Assembly (NCBI GenBank): GCA_021772515.1
Contig: JAJFLU010000038.1
Span: forward strand, 1-62,852
Source of the DNA: Opitutales bacterium
Lineage (GTDB): Bacteria; Verrucomicrobiota; Verrucomicrobiia; Opitutales; UBA2987
Direction: 5' to 3'
DNA: 62,852 nucleotides
A model generated the notes under the pieces. It worked only from the letters and a program-made list of their open reading frames with translations, did no database searches and was not told the origin of the DNA. The position numbers and the translations under genes were made by a program. Shown one piece after another: positions 44,123 to 53,532 of the stretch (position 1 is the stretch's first letter; each line of letters starts with the position of its first letter).

Positions 44123-45067
44123 ATGGATGTCTTCCACCATGGTTTCTATGGGATGGGAACCCGGTTTGAATTGATAATTCCAGGTATCGATTTTGTTGAA
44201 GAGCAGTCACTATCCGAATCTGTGGAAAGGCTCGTCCTCGGCCTGGAAACGAAATTAAGCCGCTTTGATTCCGCCAGTGCCATCTCGGAAATTAACCGGC
44301 GCGCATTCCATGAGCCGATACCACTAGATGAAGAGTTATGGGAGATATTCAGCCTTTGCAGCGAATACCATCAAAAAACCAAAGGCGCGTTTGACATTGC
44401 TATACTACCCCTGATCAACCTCTGGAAAAAGGCTCTGCAAGGTGAAAGTTACTCTGAACCTCCCAATGAAAAAATCACTTCGGTTTTGGAACAGTGCGGA
44501 ATGCGGCATCTCGAACTTGATTTCACTGGGCGAACCCTGCGCTTTCATCACCCCTCGGTGGAGATCGACTTTGGTGGAATAGGAAAAGGCTTTGCCGTAC
44601 AAAAAACGCTCGATTATCTTCAGCGTGAGGGAATAGAAAGCGCGTTTATTAGTTTCGGCGAAAGCTCGGTTTCAGTTGTCGGCGATCATCCAACCGGTAA
44701 ACCTTGGCCCGTGGGCATTGAGCATTTTTTCGATAGAGGACGCTCCGTCCATGATTTTTCCATGACCGACGCCTCTCTATCCACTTCGGGCAATGCACTG
44801 GTCAAAAGCTCGCTTAATGAAACACCGCACGGCCATGTCATCAGTCCCTTTACCGGATACCCGATTGGCGGTTACAGAATCCTCTCGGTGGTTTCGGAAT
44901 CGCCCATCGAAGCGGAGGCTCTTTCAACGGCGTTATTGGTGACGGATCTCGTCGACCGGGATAAGCTGATTTCCAGTTGGTTTAGAGGAAAAGCTCTTGA
45001 AATTGAGTTTACGCTTGAGAATAGACAGCATTTTGAAAATATTTGGACCTACAATTATGAAAAATAA
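44123..45067 (+). CDS. ApbE-family FAD:protein FMN transferase-like
   Basis: A 314-residue ApbE-fold protein. GMGTRFEL at the N-terminus, VEIDFGGIGKGFAV, the SFGESS loop and NALVKSS/HVISPFTG are recognisable family parts, and the C-terminal EAEALSTALLVT contains the region of the Mg-binding Asp/Thr. Family members attach FMN to Thr in target proteins or hydrolyse FAD. The usual lipoprotein or signal sequence is missing, so it may act inside the cell, or export may be lost. The downstream Gfo/Idh gene overlaps it by 11 bp, so the two are translationally linked. Confidence 0.82.
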   Translation: MDVFHHGFYGMGTRFELIIPGIDFVEEQSLSESVERLVLGLETKLSRFDSASAISEINRRAFHEPIPLDEELWEIFSLCSEYHQKTKGAFDIAILPLINLWKKALQGESYSEPPNEKITSVLEQCGMRHLELDFTGRTLRFHHPSVEIDFGGIGKGFAVQKTLDYLQREGIESAFISFGESSVSVVGDHPTGKPWPVGIEHFFDRGRSVHDFSMTDASLSTSGNALVKSSLNETPHGHVISPFTGYPIGGYRILSVVSESPIEAEALSTALLVTDLVDRDKLISSWFRGKALEIEFTLENRQHFENIWTYNYEK

Positions 45068-46352
45068 CGCGGATAGCGAATTCAGATCGGAAATCGTAAA
45101 GAATAGGAGAAATTTCCTCAAGAAACTCGCCGTCTTCGCTGGTTCTTCTGGCGTTTTGGCAAGCATGCCTTGGTGGTCGCCACTCAGGGCGGAACCGCCC
45201 GGCAGTTCGGCCCTGGATCGAGTTCGCCTGGGTATTATTGGAGTTGGCTCCCGAGGCCGCAAATTAATGCTGCACCTCATGGAAACCCCCGGGGTCGAAG
45301 TAGCCGCAGTTTGCGATGATTACGAACCTCATTACAATCGAGCACTCGATTTAACCGATGGTAAAGCAAAAGCTTTTAAGGATTACCGCAAACTACTGGA
45401 GATGAACGACCTCGACGGCGTTGTTATCGCCACTCCGCTATTTGAACACGCCCGCATGTGTATCGATTCTTTAGACGCAGGAAAGCATGTCTTTTGCGAA
45501 AAAAGCCTGGCCTATGACTTTGCGGAATGCGCTAACGTTGTTAAAGCCTACCGCAAAAGCGGCAAAGTTTTTCAGATAGGCTATCAGCGTCTCTACAGCA
45601 TCCCGTTTCTGAAGGCCAAAGGCTATGTGGACTCCGGGACAATCGGAAAAATTACCCAAATTCGCGCCTATTGGCATCGCAACAATGATTGGAGACGTTC
45701 CATCCCGCGCCCGGAACTGGAAAAGAAAATAAATTGGCGACTCTACCGTAAGTATTCTTGCGGTTTGATGACGGAACTGGCCTCCCACCATTTGCAGGTG
45801 GTCAACTGGGTTCTCAATGCGCACCCCATTTCCGTAGTGGGCTACGGCAGCATCAATCACTGGAAAGACGGGCGCGAATTGTATGATAGCGTCAATGTCG
45901 TTTACAAATACCCCGAAGGAGTAAATGTCATTTACGATTCCATGATAAGCAATCGCCGCTACGGCTTTGAAATTCAGATCATGGGATCAGAGGGAACCAT
46001 CGAAGGGGAAAAGGGCAAAATTTATAGCGAACACCCGCCCACCCCACCCGCCATTGTCCAGTTAATCAATGAACTTGAGAGAGACATCCTCGACTCCGTG
46101 CCCATAGGCGGGCCAAGTTGGGCGCCGGATCTTGAGTTAGATTACAAGGGCAAATTGCTGGCCCCGGGCTGGTCCGGAGAGGAGACGGCGATTCAACTGA
46201 CCGCATTTGCCGCAGCCATTCGAGAAAGTAGGCCTATACCTGGCATGATGAAGCATGCTTACGATGGCGGAGTAGCTGCGTTGATGGGGCAGTTTGCCAT
46301 GGAGCAAGGGCGCGAAATTACATGGCCACAAGTGGAAGGATTGCAGATATGA
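45057..46352 (+). CDS. Tat-exported Gfo/Idh/MocA oxidoreductase
   Basis: A 431-residue protein starting at the ATG 45057, which overlaps the ApbE stop. The twin-arginine signal (NRRNFLKKLAVFAGSSGVLA, residues 16-35) leads to the cofactor loop GIIGVGSRGRK. The usual EKP is EKS (148-150). KINWRLYRKYSCGLMTELASHH carries the likely catalytic region. It is the likely partner of the adjacent ApbE and DUF6807 proteins. The next gene's ATG overlaps its TGA (ATGA), giving translational coupling. Confidence 0.88.
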   Translation: MKNNADSEFRSEIVKNRRNFLKKLAVFAGSSGVLASMPWWSPLRAEPPGSSALDRVRLGIIGVGSRGRKLMLHLMETPGVEVAAVCDDYEPHYNRALDLTDGKAKAFKDYRKLLEMNDLDGVVIATPLFEHARMCIDSLDAGKHVFCEKSLAYDFAECANVVKAYRKSGKVFQIGYQRLYSIPFLKAKGYVDSGTIGKITQIRAYWHRNNDWRRSIPRPELEKKINWRLYRKYSCGLMTELASHHLQVVNWVLNAHPISVVGYGSINHWKDGRELYDSVNVVYKYPEGVNVIYDSMISNRRYGFEIQIMGSEGTIEGEKGKIYSEHPPTPPAIVQLINELERDILDSVPIGGPSWAPDLELDYKGKLLAPGWSGEETAIQLTAFAAAIRESRPIPGMMKHAYDGGVAALMGQFAMEQGREITWPQVEGLQI

Positions 46353-46609
46353 AAGACCTCAATATTGTCATTAAGGGCCGCCGTATTAAACTGGAAATAA
46401 CCATTATTGCCTTCTGCCTGCTGTTCGCTCTCCTAGTCAATCTCTACGCCATTGTTCGTTTCGATTCTCCCTGGTCCGAAATTGTCACATCCCTGCACTA
46501 TGTCGTCGCAGTGGGCGTGTTTACCTACCTTGTTATCGGCCTTCTGCGTTTTATTCTGCAACTGATAAAACTCCTGTTGAATCGGGTGAAAAAACCATCT
46601 TCGGAATAA
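46349..46609 (+). CDS. Small two-helix membrane protein, unknown
   Basis: An 86-residue protein with two hydrophobic helices (ITIIAFCLLFALLVNLYAIV and VVAVGVFTYLVIGLLRFIL) and basic ends. The ATG at 46349 is preferred over that at 46322 because GGAAGGA lies 8 bases upstream and the ATGA overlap couples it to the Gfo/Idh gene. No family is recognised. Its position suggests it anchors or assists the exported oxidoreductase. Confidence 0.7.
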   Translation: MKDLNIVIKGRRIKLEITIIAFCLLFALLVNLYAIVRFDSPWSEIVTSLHYVVAVGVFTYLVIGLLRFILQLIKLLLNRVKKPSSE

Positions 46610-46653
46610 CCGTTTAAACTATTTTTTGAGCGGATTTCGGTTTTTCGGTTTTT

Positions 46654-48063
46654 TTAAGTTTCTCGGCCTTTAACTCTGCCCATTGCCATTGCAGTGAGAA
46701 GGGCGTATAGGGTGACGGTACCAGCCAATAGCAGGTCGATCCGCACAGCCTGGTAATTATTTGGAATAACTCCCACCAAAGAGAGCAAAAACAGAACCAT
46801 CGCTCCCCCTGTAACGAAGATGAGTGAGCGATGTGTCCGTATTCCATCAAAAACCGCTCCTATCACCATGGGGCCCATCAAGGCTGTTCCGGTAAAACTG
46901 ACACGGGCCAAAAGCACCAGTTGATCACTGCTGATCAGGGAAAAAACCAACGCTCCAAGGCCGAAGCCAGCAATGGCCAATCGCGTTATCCGCATGACTT
47001 TTTTCTCCTCTCCCTTCAAAAGGGATCTCAACTCTGTGCCGAGGGCAAATATCTGAGAATCCGCCGTCGAAATAGCCGCAGCCAGCAACCCGATGACGAC
47101 CAGAGCAGCCATCGGTTTCCATTGATCGAATAAGAGCGCATGGGCCAGAAACTCGCGGGCAGAAGACTCACTGTAGTGCACGGCGCCATACAGCCCGATA
47201 GCAATGGTTGGCACTAAAACCAAAAAAGAAAACACCCCCAAGGCCACTGCCATGCGGCGCATTTTGGCGGCGCTTTTCATAATCATGAGCCGTGTCGCCA
47301 CCTGAGGCTGCGTCGCTGGAATCATGGTAATGGCGAATAAAGAGGCGACCAGAAATTGAACCGTAAAAAGACCTTTGGGGCCGGGGACCGAGAGCAAAGC
47401 GGGTTCCTGCACTTTCACCTGCTCGATCAGAGCTTCAATTCCACCACCTTTAGCGAGGCAGAAAAAACCTATAATCCACAGGGTGACGAGCAAAATGACT
47501 GCTTGCATGGAATCGCTGTAAACGATGGCCCGGATTCCGCCGATTTCGCTGTAAATCAGCATAATGCAGACAATTCCCACAGACCATCCCCAAGCCGGTA
47601 TGGCCTCTGGAAAAACAGCGCTTAAAAATATCGCTATGCCACGGATTTGAATCGCTGTATAAGGAATCAGAAATACGAATGCTCCGGCGAAATAAACATA
47701 TCCTGCCCAGGGCGTTTCATAGCAATCGTTCAATAGCCCCGCCAGCCCACGGTAGCCGCGCCGACCTCCGGCCCGCCGCAAATGTTGGCCGAACCAGATG
47801 ATGAAAAAGAACATGGATACATTGGAAATACCCAGAAATATCCACGCCCCGACCCCGTGGACGCGAAAAAAATCCGGCATCCCCATCATGGTAAAGGTAC
47901 TGAACAGGGTAGCCGCAAATGTAAGCAGCCCAATTATCGTTCCAAGGCTGGAGTCGGCAAAAAAGTAGTCGTTGGATGTCTCGTTCTTTTTAAATGAACG
48001 AATTGAAAACCACGCCAAGGCTCCAACCCACATCAAACCAAAGATTACCAGATAACCAATCAT
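46654..48063 (-). CDS. Sodium:solute symporter (SSS family)
   Basis: A 469-residue carrier with about 12-13 helices. YLVIFGLMWVGALAW begins helix 1, NDYFFADSSLG and LIYSEIGGIRAIVYSDSMQA are SSS signatures. It is unfused, unlike the two kelch-symporters, and belongs to a different branch. Its ATG overlaps the TGA of the small membrane protein gene 48060-48299. It converges with the exported oxidoreductase operon. The cargo may be the product of the nearby exported enzymes. Confidence 0.9.
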   Translation of the reverse strand: MIGYLVIFGLMWVGALAWFSIRSFKKNETSNDYFFADSSLGTIIGLLTFAATLFSTFTMMGMPDFFRVHGVGAWIFLGISNVSMFFFIIWFGQHLRRAGGRRGYRGLAGLLNDCYETPWAGYVYFAGAFVFLIPYTAIQIRGIAIFLSAVFPEAIPAWGWSVGIVCIMLIYSEIGGIRAIVYSDSMQAVILLVTLWIIGFFCLAKGGGIEALIEQVKVQEPALLSVPGPKGLFTVQFLVASLFAITMIPATQPQVATRLMIMKSAAKMRRMAVALGVFSFLVLVPTIAIGLYGAVHYSESSAREFLAHALLFDQWKPMAALVVIGLLAAAISTADSQIFALGTELRSLLKGEEKKVMRITRLAIAGFGLGALVFSLISSDQLVLLARVSFTGTALMGPMVIGAVFDGIRTHRSLIFVTGGAMVLFLLSLVGVIPNNYQAVRIDLLLAGTVTLYALLTAMAMGRVKGRET

Positions 48064-48299
48064 TCCTTCTCCTCTTCCTTTTCATTTTCTTCGGACTGAA
48101 ACCGGGTAGCCAAGAAAGTTAGGGCAACAATTAATGTATAGATAAGAATGCCGCTCCACAATGTCCTCGGCAGGAAAAATAGAAACGGTTCAGCGGTATG
48201 AGCTGGAATCACCAGAGGTGACAATGAAAAAACAATCAATGCCGCTACGCTGAAGGCGCACAGATTGAAACGACGTCGGTGTTTTCTCTTTTCGTTCAC
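48060..48299 (-). CDS. Small membrane protein partner of SSS symporter
   Basis: A 79-residue protein with two hydrophobic helices (LCAFSVAALIVFSLSPLVI and GILIYTLIVALTFLATRF), a very basic N-terminus and an acidic C-terminal tail. GAGGAGAAGGA near the end is the ribosome site of the following symporter, whose ATG overlaps its TGA. It is like the small DUF3311/YhdT-type proteins that precede SSS symporters such as PanF; the match is in size, layout and position rather than in a clear motif. Confidence 0.7.
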   Translation of the reverse strand: MNEKRKHRRRFNLCAFSVAALIVFSLSPLVIPAHTAEPFLFFLPRTLWSGILIYTLIVALTFLATRFQSEENEKEEEKE

Positions 48300-48583
48300 G
48301 AAAGATATTTTCTCGGTATGTGATCAGTTTTATCCCGTCTTGGGAGAGAGGTAAGTAATTTGCAATATTTCATAAAAAGGAAAGGGGAGTCAAGACGAGG
48401 AACGAGGCGATAATTGTACGCATTAAAGAGGTATAGTTTAGGCCCGATAGTTCTTGAAATTGACTCCAGTTATTTTAGTGTGAAATAATTATAACTAAAG
48501 ACCCCTTGAATATTACACATGCACCTCAATTATCCAATTTCCACTCAGCATTATTTAGGTTTCACTTTATTTGAGATGTGTTA

Positions 48584-50014
48584 ATGAAATACTCTATTTC
48601 CATTATCCTCTGCCTTGGTTTGCCTATTGTTTCCTCCAATGCTGAAGGGGATCCGCGCCTCCCAGGATTCGAGGCCAATATCGAAGTGGAGGAAACAGTT
48701 TACAGTTTTGTCTCACCCAACAACGGCACCAACCCGCTCTGGTGTTACGGAAATACCTGCATCGTTCGTCATGGCGAAGAGGTGTTTGCTAGTGGGGTAG
48801 AAACCCTGGAAGGAGTTCCGCCCTACAACAACATTCGCTGGCTCCTTTTCAAACGGGACAAGGAGGGCTGGAAACTCGTCCAAAAGGACGAAAAAGACCT
48901 CACTCGCGAGCCTTCGCCATTAACCGTTTTTCCCGACGGGCGTATTTTTCTATCCGTCAATCCAACTCTCAGGCCAAACGAGGAAGGAAGCGCTCCCGCA
49001 GAGCCTCGAGTATTGCGTTTTTCGGCATCGGAAATTGAAGCTCCCTACAAAACTATATTGCCGGTTTGGCATCAAAATTACGTGTTCAAGCAGCATTCCT
49101 ATCGCAGTTTCGTGGCTGACCGCCTCGGCGGTGACATGATATTGTTTCAAAACGATGGGGAAGAAGACAACCTGGCCGCATGGACATACCGAAATGCCAA
49201 AGGCGATTGGTCCAGCCAGGGAAATTTACGCTTCCCGTGGGGCGACGGTTATGTGAAACCCCAATCCATCCGCGTTTGCTATCCTGCAGTACAATTGAAG
49301 GGGCAGGAGGTTCACTTTTTTGGGGTCAGTGACATCCTAGAGCCGAATCCTGCCTGGCGCGAATTCAAATTTGGGCTAACGGGGCAAAAGTGGGATTACG
49401 ATTTCCGTCGCATGTTTTACACCTGGTCGGACGATATTTCAACTGGCAAATTCAATAAGTGGGTGGAGGTAGCGAGCAGAGAGGAAACCTGTGGTTGGTT
49501 ATTTCCGGCAGATCTATGGGTCGCCCGGAACGGCTTGGTTCACGTGCTCTGGACAGAACGCGCCATCGACGAACGCCTGCGTGAGAAATTTTTCCCCGAA
49601 GCTAAACAATCCCATGCGCTAAATTATGCGGTATTGGATCATGGGAAGGTAATTCTCAGAGCGCCGGTTATGCGCGTCGAGGAAGGAGAGTCGGAAATAG
49701 TTCCCAATTTCGGCAGATTTCACATCACACCCGATGGGAGGATTTTCATATTCTATTCAATGGGCCATAAAGATCTTCGCCAAGAAGAAATAGCGGTGGA
49801 AAACCGTATTGTCGAAGTCAAGAGCAACGGCGTTTTTTCCGAACCGGTGGTATTGAATTTGGATATGCCCATTCAACGATATTTCACGGCCACCCCGCGC
49901 GGTGGATCATCGCCTTCGCAAACGCTTGATGTTCTCGGGATGGTGGGAAATTTAATGAGGTATGTGCGCATCGGTATCGAAACTACAGAGAAAAAAATAC
50001 GGCTGGAATTCTAA
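48584..50014 (+). CDS. Exported beta-propeller-like protein, tandem copy 1
   Basis: A 476-residue protein from the ATG 48584, with a signal peptide (SISIILCLGLPIVSSNAEG). It has repeating strands of BNR-like type (GNTCIVRHGEEVFASGVE, PSPLTVFPDGRIFLSVNPT, GRFHITPDGRIFIFYSMG). Conserved HSYRSFVADR and CGWLFPADLWVARNGLVHVLW segments are shared almost unchanged with the next gene. Polysaccharide lyases of propeller fold (for example ulvan lyases PL24/PL25) have such architecture, but no catalytic set can be assigned. The next gene starts 73 bp after its stop. Confidence 0.75.
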   Translation: MKYSISIILCLGLPIVSSNAEGDPRLPGFEANIEVEETVYSFVSPNNGTNPLWCYGNTCIVRHGEEVFASGVETLEGVPPYNNIRWLLFKRDKEGWKLVQKDEKDLTREPSPLTVFPDGRIFLSVNPTLRPNEEGSAPAEPRVLRFSASEIEAPYKTILPVWHQNYVFKQHSYRSFVADRLGGDMILFQNDGEEDNLAAWTYRNAKGDWSSQGNLRFPWGDGYVKPQSIRVCYPAVQLKGQEVHFFGVSDILEPNPAWREFKFGLTGQKWDYDFRRMFYTWSDDISTGKFNKWVEVASREETCGWLFPADLWVARNGLVHVLWTERAIDERLREKFFPEAKQSHALNYAVLDHGKVILRAPVMRVEEGESEIVPNFGRFHITPDGRIFIFYSMGHKDLRQEEIAVENRIVEVKSNGVFSEPVVLNLDMPIQRYFTATPRGGSSPSQTLDVLGMVGNLMRYVRIGIETTEKKIRLEF

Positions 50015-50087
50015 ACTTAAAAAGTGCCAATGGCACCAGAGTCGACGCCAGCGAGATGGTAAAATAACATTTATGGAAAATCCTGAT

Positions 50088-52649
50088 ATGAAATATTCTA
50101 CTCAAACTCTCCTCTACATCGGTGTATTCCTGTTGTCGTCATACGGCCAGGCGGTCTCTCAGCATCCAGGTTTTGAGGCCAAGGTCGAACTGGAGGAAGT
50201 AGTCTACAATTTTGTTGACCCCAATAATGGCACCAATCCGATGTGGACCTTTGGAAATACCTCTATTGTGAGACACGGCGAGGAGGTATTCGTCAGCGGG
50301 CAGGAAACCCTTGAGGGAGTCCCTCTCTACAATAATACTCGTTGGCTCCTCTATAAACGGGACGAGAAAGGCTGGAAACTTGTCCATAAGGACGAAAAAG
50401 ACCTTACCCGCGAGCCTTCACCAATAACGGTGCTTGCCGACGGGCAAATTTTTCTATCTGTCAATCCCACCCTCAGGCCAAATGAAGAAGGCGAATTTCC
50501 GGCAGAGCCACAGTTGCTGCGTTTTACCGCATCGGAAATTGAAGCTCCCTACAAAACTATATTGCCGGTTTGGCAAATAGAAGACCGGTTCAGGCAACAT
50601 TCCTATCGTAGTTTTGTGGCAGACCGCAGCACCGGCGACCTGATTTTGTTTCAAAATGGTCTGCATGAGGCCGAGCCTGCCTCCTGGGCGTACCGAAATG
50701 CCGAAGGCGATTGGCCCAGTCAGGGAAAATTGCAGTTCCCCTGGGGCGCCGATTATGAGAAGCCCCAAACCATCCGTGTCTGCTATCCAACCGTGCAATT
50801 GAAGGAGCGAAAAGTTCACTTCTTCGGGGTCAGTGACATATGGGAACCCAACTCGGCATGGCGCGACTACAAGTTTGACCTTACGGGCCAAAAGTGGGAT
50901 TTCGAATTCCGTCGCATGTTTTACACCTGGTCGGACGATATAACGAAAGGTCAATTCAAACCGTGGGTAGAGGTGGCCAGTAGGGAGGATACCTGTGGCT
51001 GGCTTTTTCCGGCCGATCTCTGGGTCGCCCGCCGTGGTCTGGTTCATGTGCTCTGGACGGAGCGAGCGATTGACGAACGTCTGCGAGAGAAGTTTTTTCC
51101 CGACACCAGGCAATCACATGCGCTCAATTACGCAATTTTGGATAAGGGAAAGGTAATTTTCAGGGCGCCGGTCGTTCAAGTCGAGGAGGGAGAATCGGAA
51201 GTAATTCCAATTTACGGCAGGTTCCACATTACCCCCGATGAAAAAATTTATATCTTTTATTCCCTGGCGCACAAGGATGCTAAGTATGATGAAGAGGCGA
51301 TAGAAAATCGTATCGTCGAGGTCAAGGGTAACGGCGTTTTTTCCGAGCCGATCGTATTGGATATGGATACGCCAATACAGAAGTTTTTCACGGCCACCCC
51401 TCGCAGCGGCTCTGCTCCCTCGCAAACACTTGATGTTCTCGGGTTGGTGGGCAATACCATGCGATATGCCCGCATTAAGGTCGTTGCTTCTAACGAAAAA
51501 ACAACGGCTTCGGAACCGAATTTGATCGGTGCGTATGGCTCATGGGCCGCCGGATTGGCAAATGACCCTCCGAATCTGTCTTTTCGCAATCAGAAATGGC
51601 AGGATGTCGAGAAATGGCGTCCCATCGCACGCAATAGAATGGTAGAACTCCTCGCCCAGGCGGACAGCGGCGGCATCCCCGAAGTGACAGTGCTTGAGCA
51701 GTTCGAATACGACGGACTGCATGTTGAACGGCTCTCCTGGCAGCTCCCCTACGGCCCGCGCACCGAAGCCATTTTTTTAAAACCGGCAGGTGTCAAAGGT
51801 CCGCTGCCGGGAGTGCTGGCGCTGCACGATCACTCCGGCAATAAATATTTCGGCAAAAGAAAGGTGGCCCGCACTGCGGACGATTGGCACCCGATGATGC
51901 TGGATCACCACCAAAGAATGTATGAGGGCCAGCCTTGGGCCAATGCCTTGGCAAAACGCGGTTATGCCGTCTTGATCCCCGATATTTTCCCTTTTGGAAG
52001 TCGAAGGGTTATGCTGGAGGATGTGCCATTTAAAAACCGTGAAGGGATTTTTACTCCAAATACAGAAAGCGAAGAATATATCGAGGAATACAACGATTGG
52101 GCAAGAGACCACGAGTCGATTCTGGCCAAGTCTCTTTTTTCTGCCGGAACGACTTGGCCAGCGGTCTTTCTGGCCGACGATCAACGCGCCCTTGATGTCC
52201 TTTGCGCCCGACAGGATGTGGACGCCAATCGCGTTGGGTGCGGCGGGCTTTCCGGCGGCGGTATGCAAACCGTTTTTCTCGGTGGCATGGACCCGAGAAT
52301 CAAGGCCGCGGTTTGCGTTGGCCTGATGTCCACCTGGAAAGATTATCTTCTCAATCGCTCAAATATCCACACCTGGATGGCCTATGTCCCGCATCTTCCC
52401 CTCGACCTGGATTTTCCAGAAATATTGGGATTGCGTGTGCCACTGCCCACCCTTGTCCTCAATAATTCAGAAGACCCGCTATTCACGCTCCCCGAAATGA
52501 AGCGGGCGGACCGAATGTTAGGAGAGGTTTACAAAAAAGCGGGCAAACCGGATCGCTATCAAGGCTCCTTCTATCCGGGAGGTCATAAATTTGACCGCGC
52601 TATGCAGGAAGAAGCTTTCGCCTGGTTCGACCTTTGGCTGAAGCCATAG
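50088..52649 (+). CDS. Exported beta-propeller-like domain fused to alpha/beta-hydrolase esterase
   Basis: An 853-residue fusion starting at ATG 50088 (GGAAA 8 bases upstream); the frame reaches to 49962 inside the previous gene. A signal peptide (TLLYIGVFLLSSYGQAVS) is followed by a propeller (to about residue 475) closely like that of 48584-50014. Then comes an alpha/beta-hydrolase: the nucleophile in GGLSGGG (about residue 722), an Asp in NNSEDPLF and a His in GGHKFD. The C-terminal half resembles acetyl-xylan-esterase/dienelactone-hydrolase relatives. It would remove acyl groups or cleave an ester at the substrate bound by the propeller. Confidence 0.82.
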   Translation: MKYSTQTLLYIGVFLLSSYGQAVSQHPGFEAKVELEEVVYNFVDPNNGTNPMWTFGNTSIVRHGEEVFVSGQETLEGVPLYNNTRWLLYKRDEKGWKLVHKDEKDLTREPSPITVLADGQIFLSVNPTLRPNEEGEFPAEPQLLRFTASEIEAPYKTILPVWQIEDRFRQHSYRSFVADRSTGDLILFQNGLHEAEPASWAYRNAEGDWPSQGKLQFPWGADYEKPQTIRVCYPTVQLKERKVHFFGVSDIWEPNSAWRDYKFDLTGQKWDFEFRRMFYTWSDDITKGQFKPWVEVASREDTCGWLFPADLWVARRGLVHVLWTERAIDERLREKFFPDTRQSHALNYAILDKGKVIFRAPVVQVEEGESEVIPIYGRFHITPDEKIYIFYSLAHKDAKYDEEAIENRIVEVKGNGVFSEPIVLDMDTPIQKFFTATPRSGSAPSQTLDVLGLVGNTMRYARIKVVASNEKTTASEPNLIGAYGSWAAGLANDPPNLSFRNQKWQDVEKWRPIARNRMVELLAQADSGGIPEVTVLEQFEYDGLHVERLSWQLPYGPRTEAIFLKPAGVKGPLPGVLALHDHSGNKYFGKRKVARTADDWHPMMLDHHQRMYEGQPWANALAKRGYAVLIPDIFPFGSRRVMLEDVPFKNREGIFTPNTESEEYIEEYNDWARDHESILAKSLFSAGTTWPAVFLADDQRALDVLCARQDVDANRVGCGGLSGGGMQTVFLGGMDPRIKAAVCVGLMSTWKDYLLNRSNIHTWMAYVPHLPLDLDFPEILGLRVPLPTLVLNNSEDPLFTLPEMKRADRMLGEVYKKAGKPDRYQGSFYPGGHKFDRAMQEEAFAWFDLWLKP

Positions 52650-52707
52650 ACGGCAGACACCCTAAGAAAAATACCTTTTTACTGAGCAATTATTTTTGAT
52701 TGTGGCG

Positions 52708-53496
52708 TTAGAGGCGGGGGATGGTTAGGCCGCCGTCTACCATGATTATTTGACCGGTGGAATAGGGAAAATCTCCCCGGGCAAGGGCGGCGACTGCCTT
52801 TCCGACGTCTTCGGGAAGACCCCAACTGGGTTGCACGCAGAGTCCTTCTTCGAGCAGCTTGTCATATTTTTCCTCAACCCCGCTGGTCATATCGGTTTTC
52901 ATTATTCCGGGGCGAATTTCGTAAACGGGAATTCCGTATTCCCCTAATCGAGCCGCAAAAAGCTGGCTTGTCATACTCAGACCCGCTTTGGAAATGCAAT
53001 ACTCGCCTCGATTTACCGATGCCACGGTTGCCGATATTGAAGTGTTGGTGATGATACAGCCGTCAAATGCGCTGTCCCCTTCTTTCTGCTCAATCATCCA
53101 GTTGGCTACCGATTGCGTGAGGAAAAAAGTTCCCCTGAGGTTAGTACTAAGGACATGGTCGAAACTCTGTTCGCTCATTTGCAGGATATCCTTGCGCTCT
53201 TTTGGGGCAACACCCGCATTGTTCACAATCACATGCAATCGTCCGTAGTTGATTTTTATTTTATCGATAATAAAATCACGATCCGATGCTGAGCCGATAT
53301 CTCCCCGGCAATAGATTACGTTGGCTCCCAGGGATCTCAGCGCGGAAAGGGATTCCGCGATGGCCGCTTCTTCCCTCATGCCATTGATTGCAAGTTCGAA
53401 CCCTTCATCGGCAAGGGATTTGGCGCACCCTAACCCGATACCTCGACTTCCGCCGGTGATTAGGGCGACACGTTTGTTTTCTGTTTGTTTATCCAT
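52708..53496 (-). CDS. Short-chain dehydrogenase/reductase (SDR)
   Basis: A 262-residue classical SDR with TGGSRGIGLG, NNAG, the Ser in TNTSISA and YCISK. The end ADFPYSTGQIIMVDGGL is of FabG type. It is the last gene of the hexuronate block, 36 bp after the Gfo/Idh gene, and the two likely act on one sugar. It converges with the esterase fusion gene. The substrate is unknown. Confidence 0.85.
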   Translation of the reverse strand: MDKQTENKRVALITGGSRGIGLGCAKSLADEGFELAINGMREEAAIAESLSALRSLGANVIYCRGDIGSASDRDFIIDKIKINYGRLHVIVNNAGVAPKERKDILQMSEQSFDHVLSTNLRGTFFLTQSVANWMIEQKEGDSAFDGCIITNTSISATVASVNRGEYCISKAGLSMTSQLFAARLGEYGIPVYEIRPGIMKTDMTSGVEEKYDKLLEEGLCVQPSWGLPEDVGKAVAALARGDFPYSTGQIIMVDGGLTIPRL

Positions 53497-53532
53497 GAAT
53501 CTGCCAATTATTTTTCTGCTGTTTCAAGATAT

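Noticed and set aside
50454..51113. 219-codon minus-strand open frame opposite the propeller-esterase gene
   Set aside because: Antisense to an exported protein with signal peptide and a tandem paralogue; the reverse frame has no domain.
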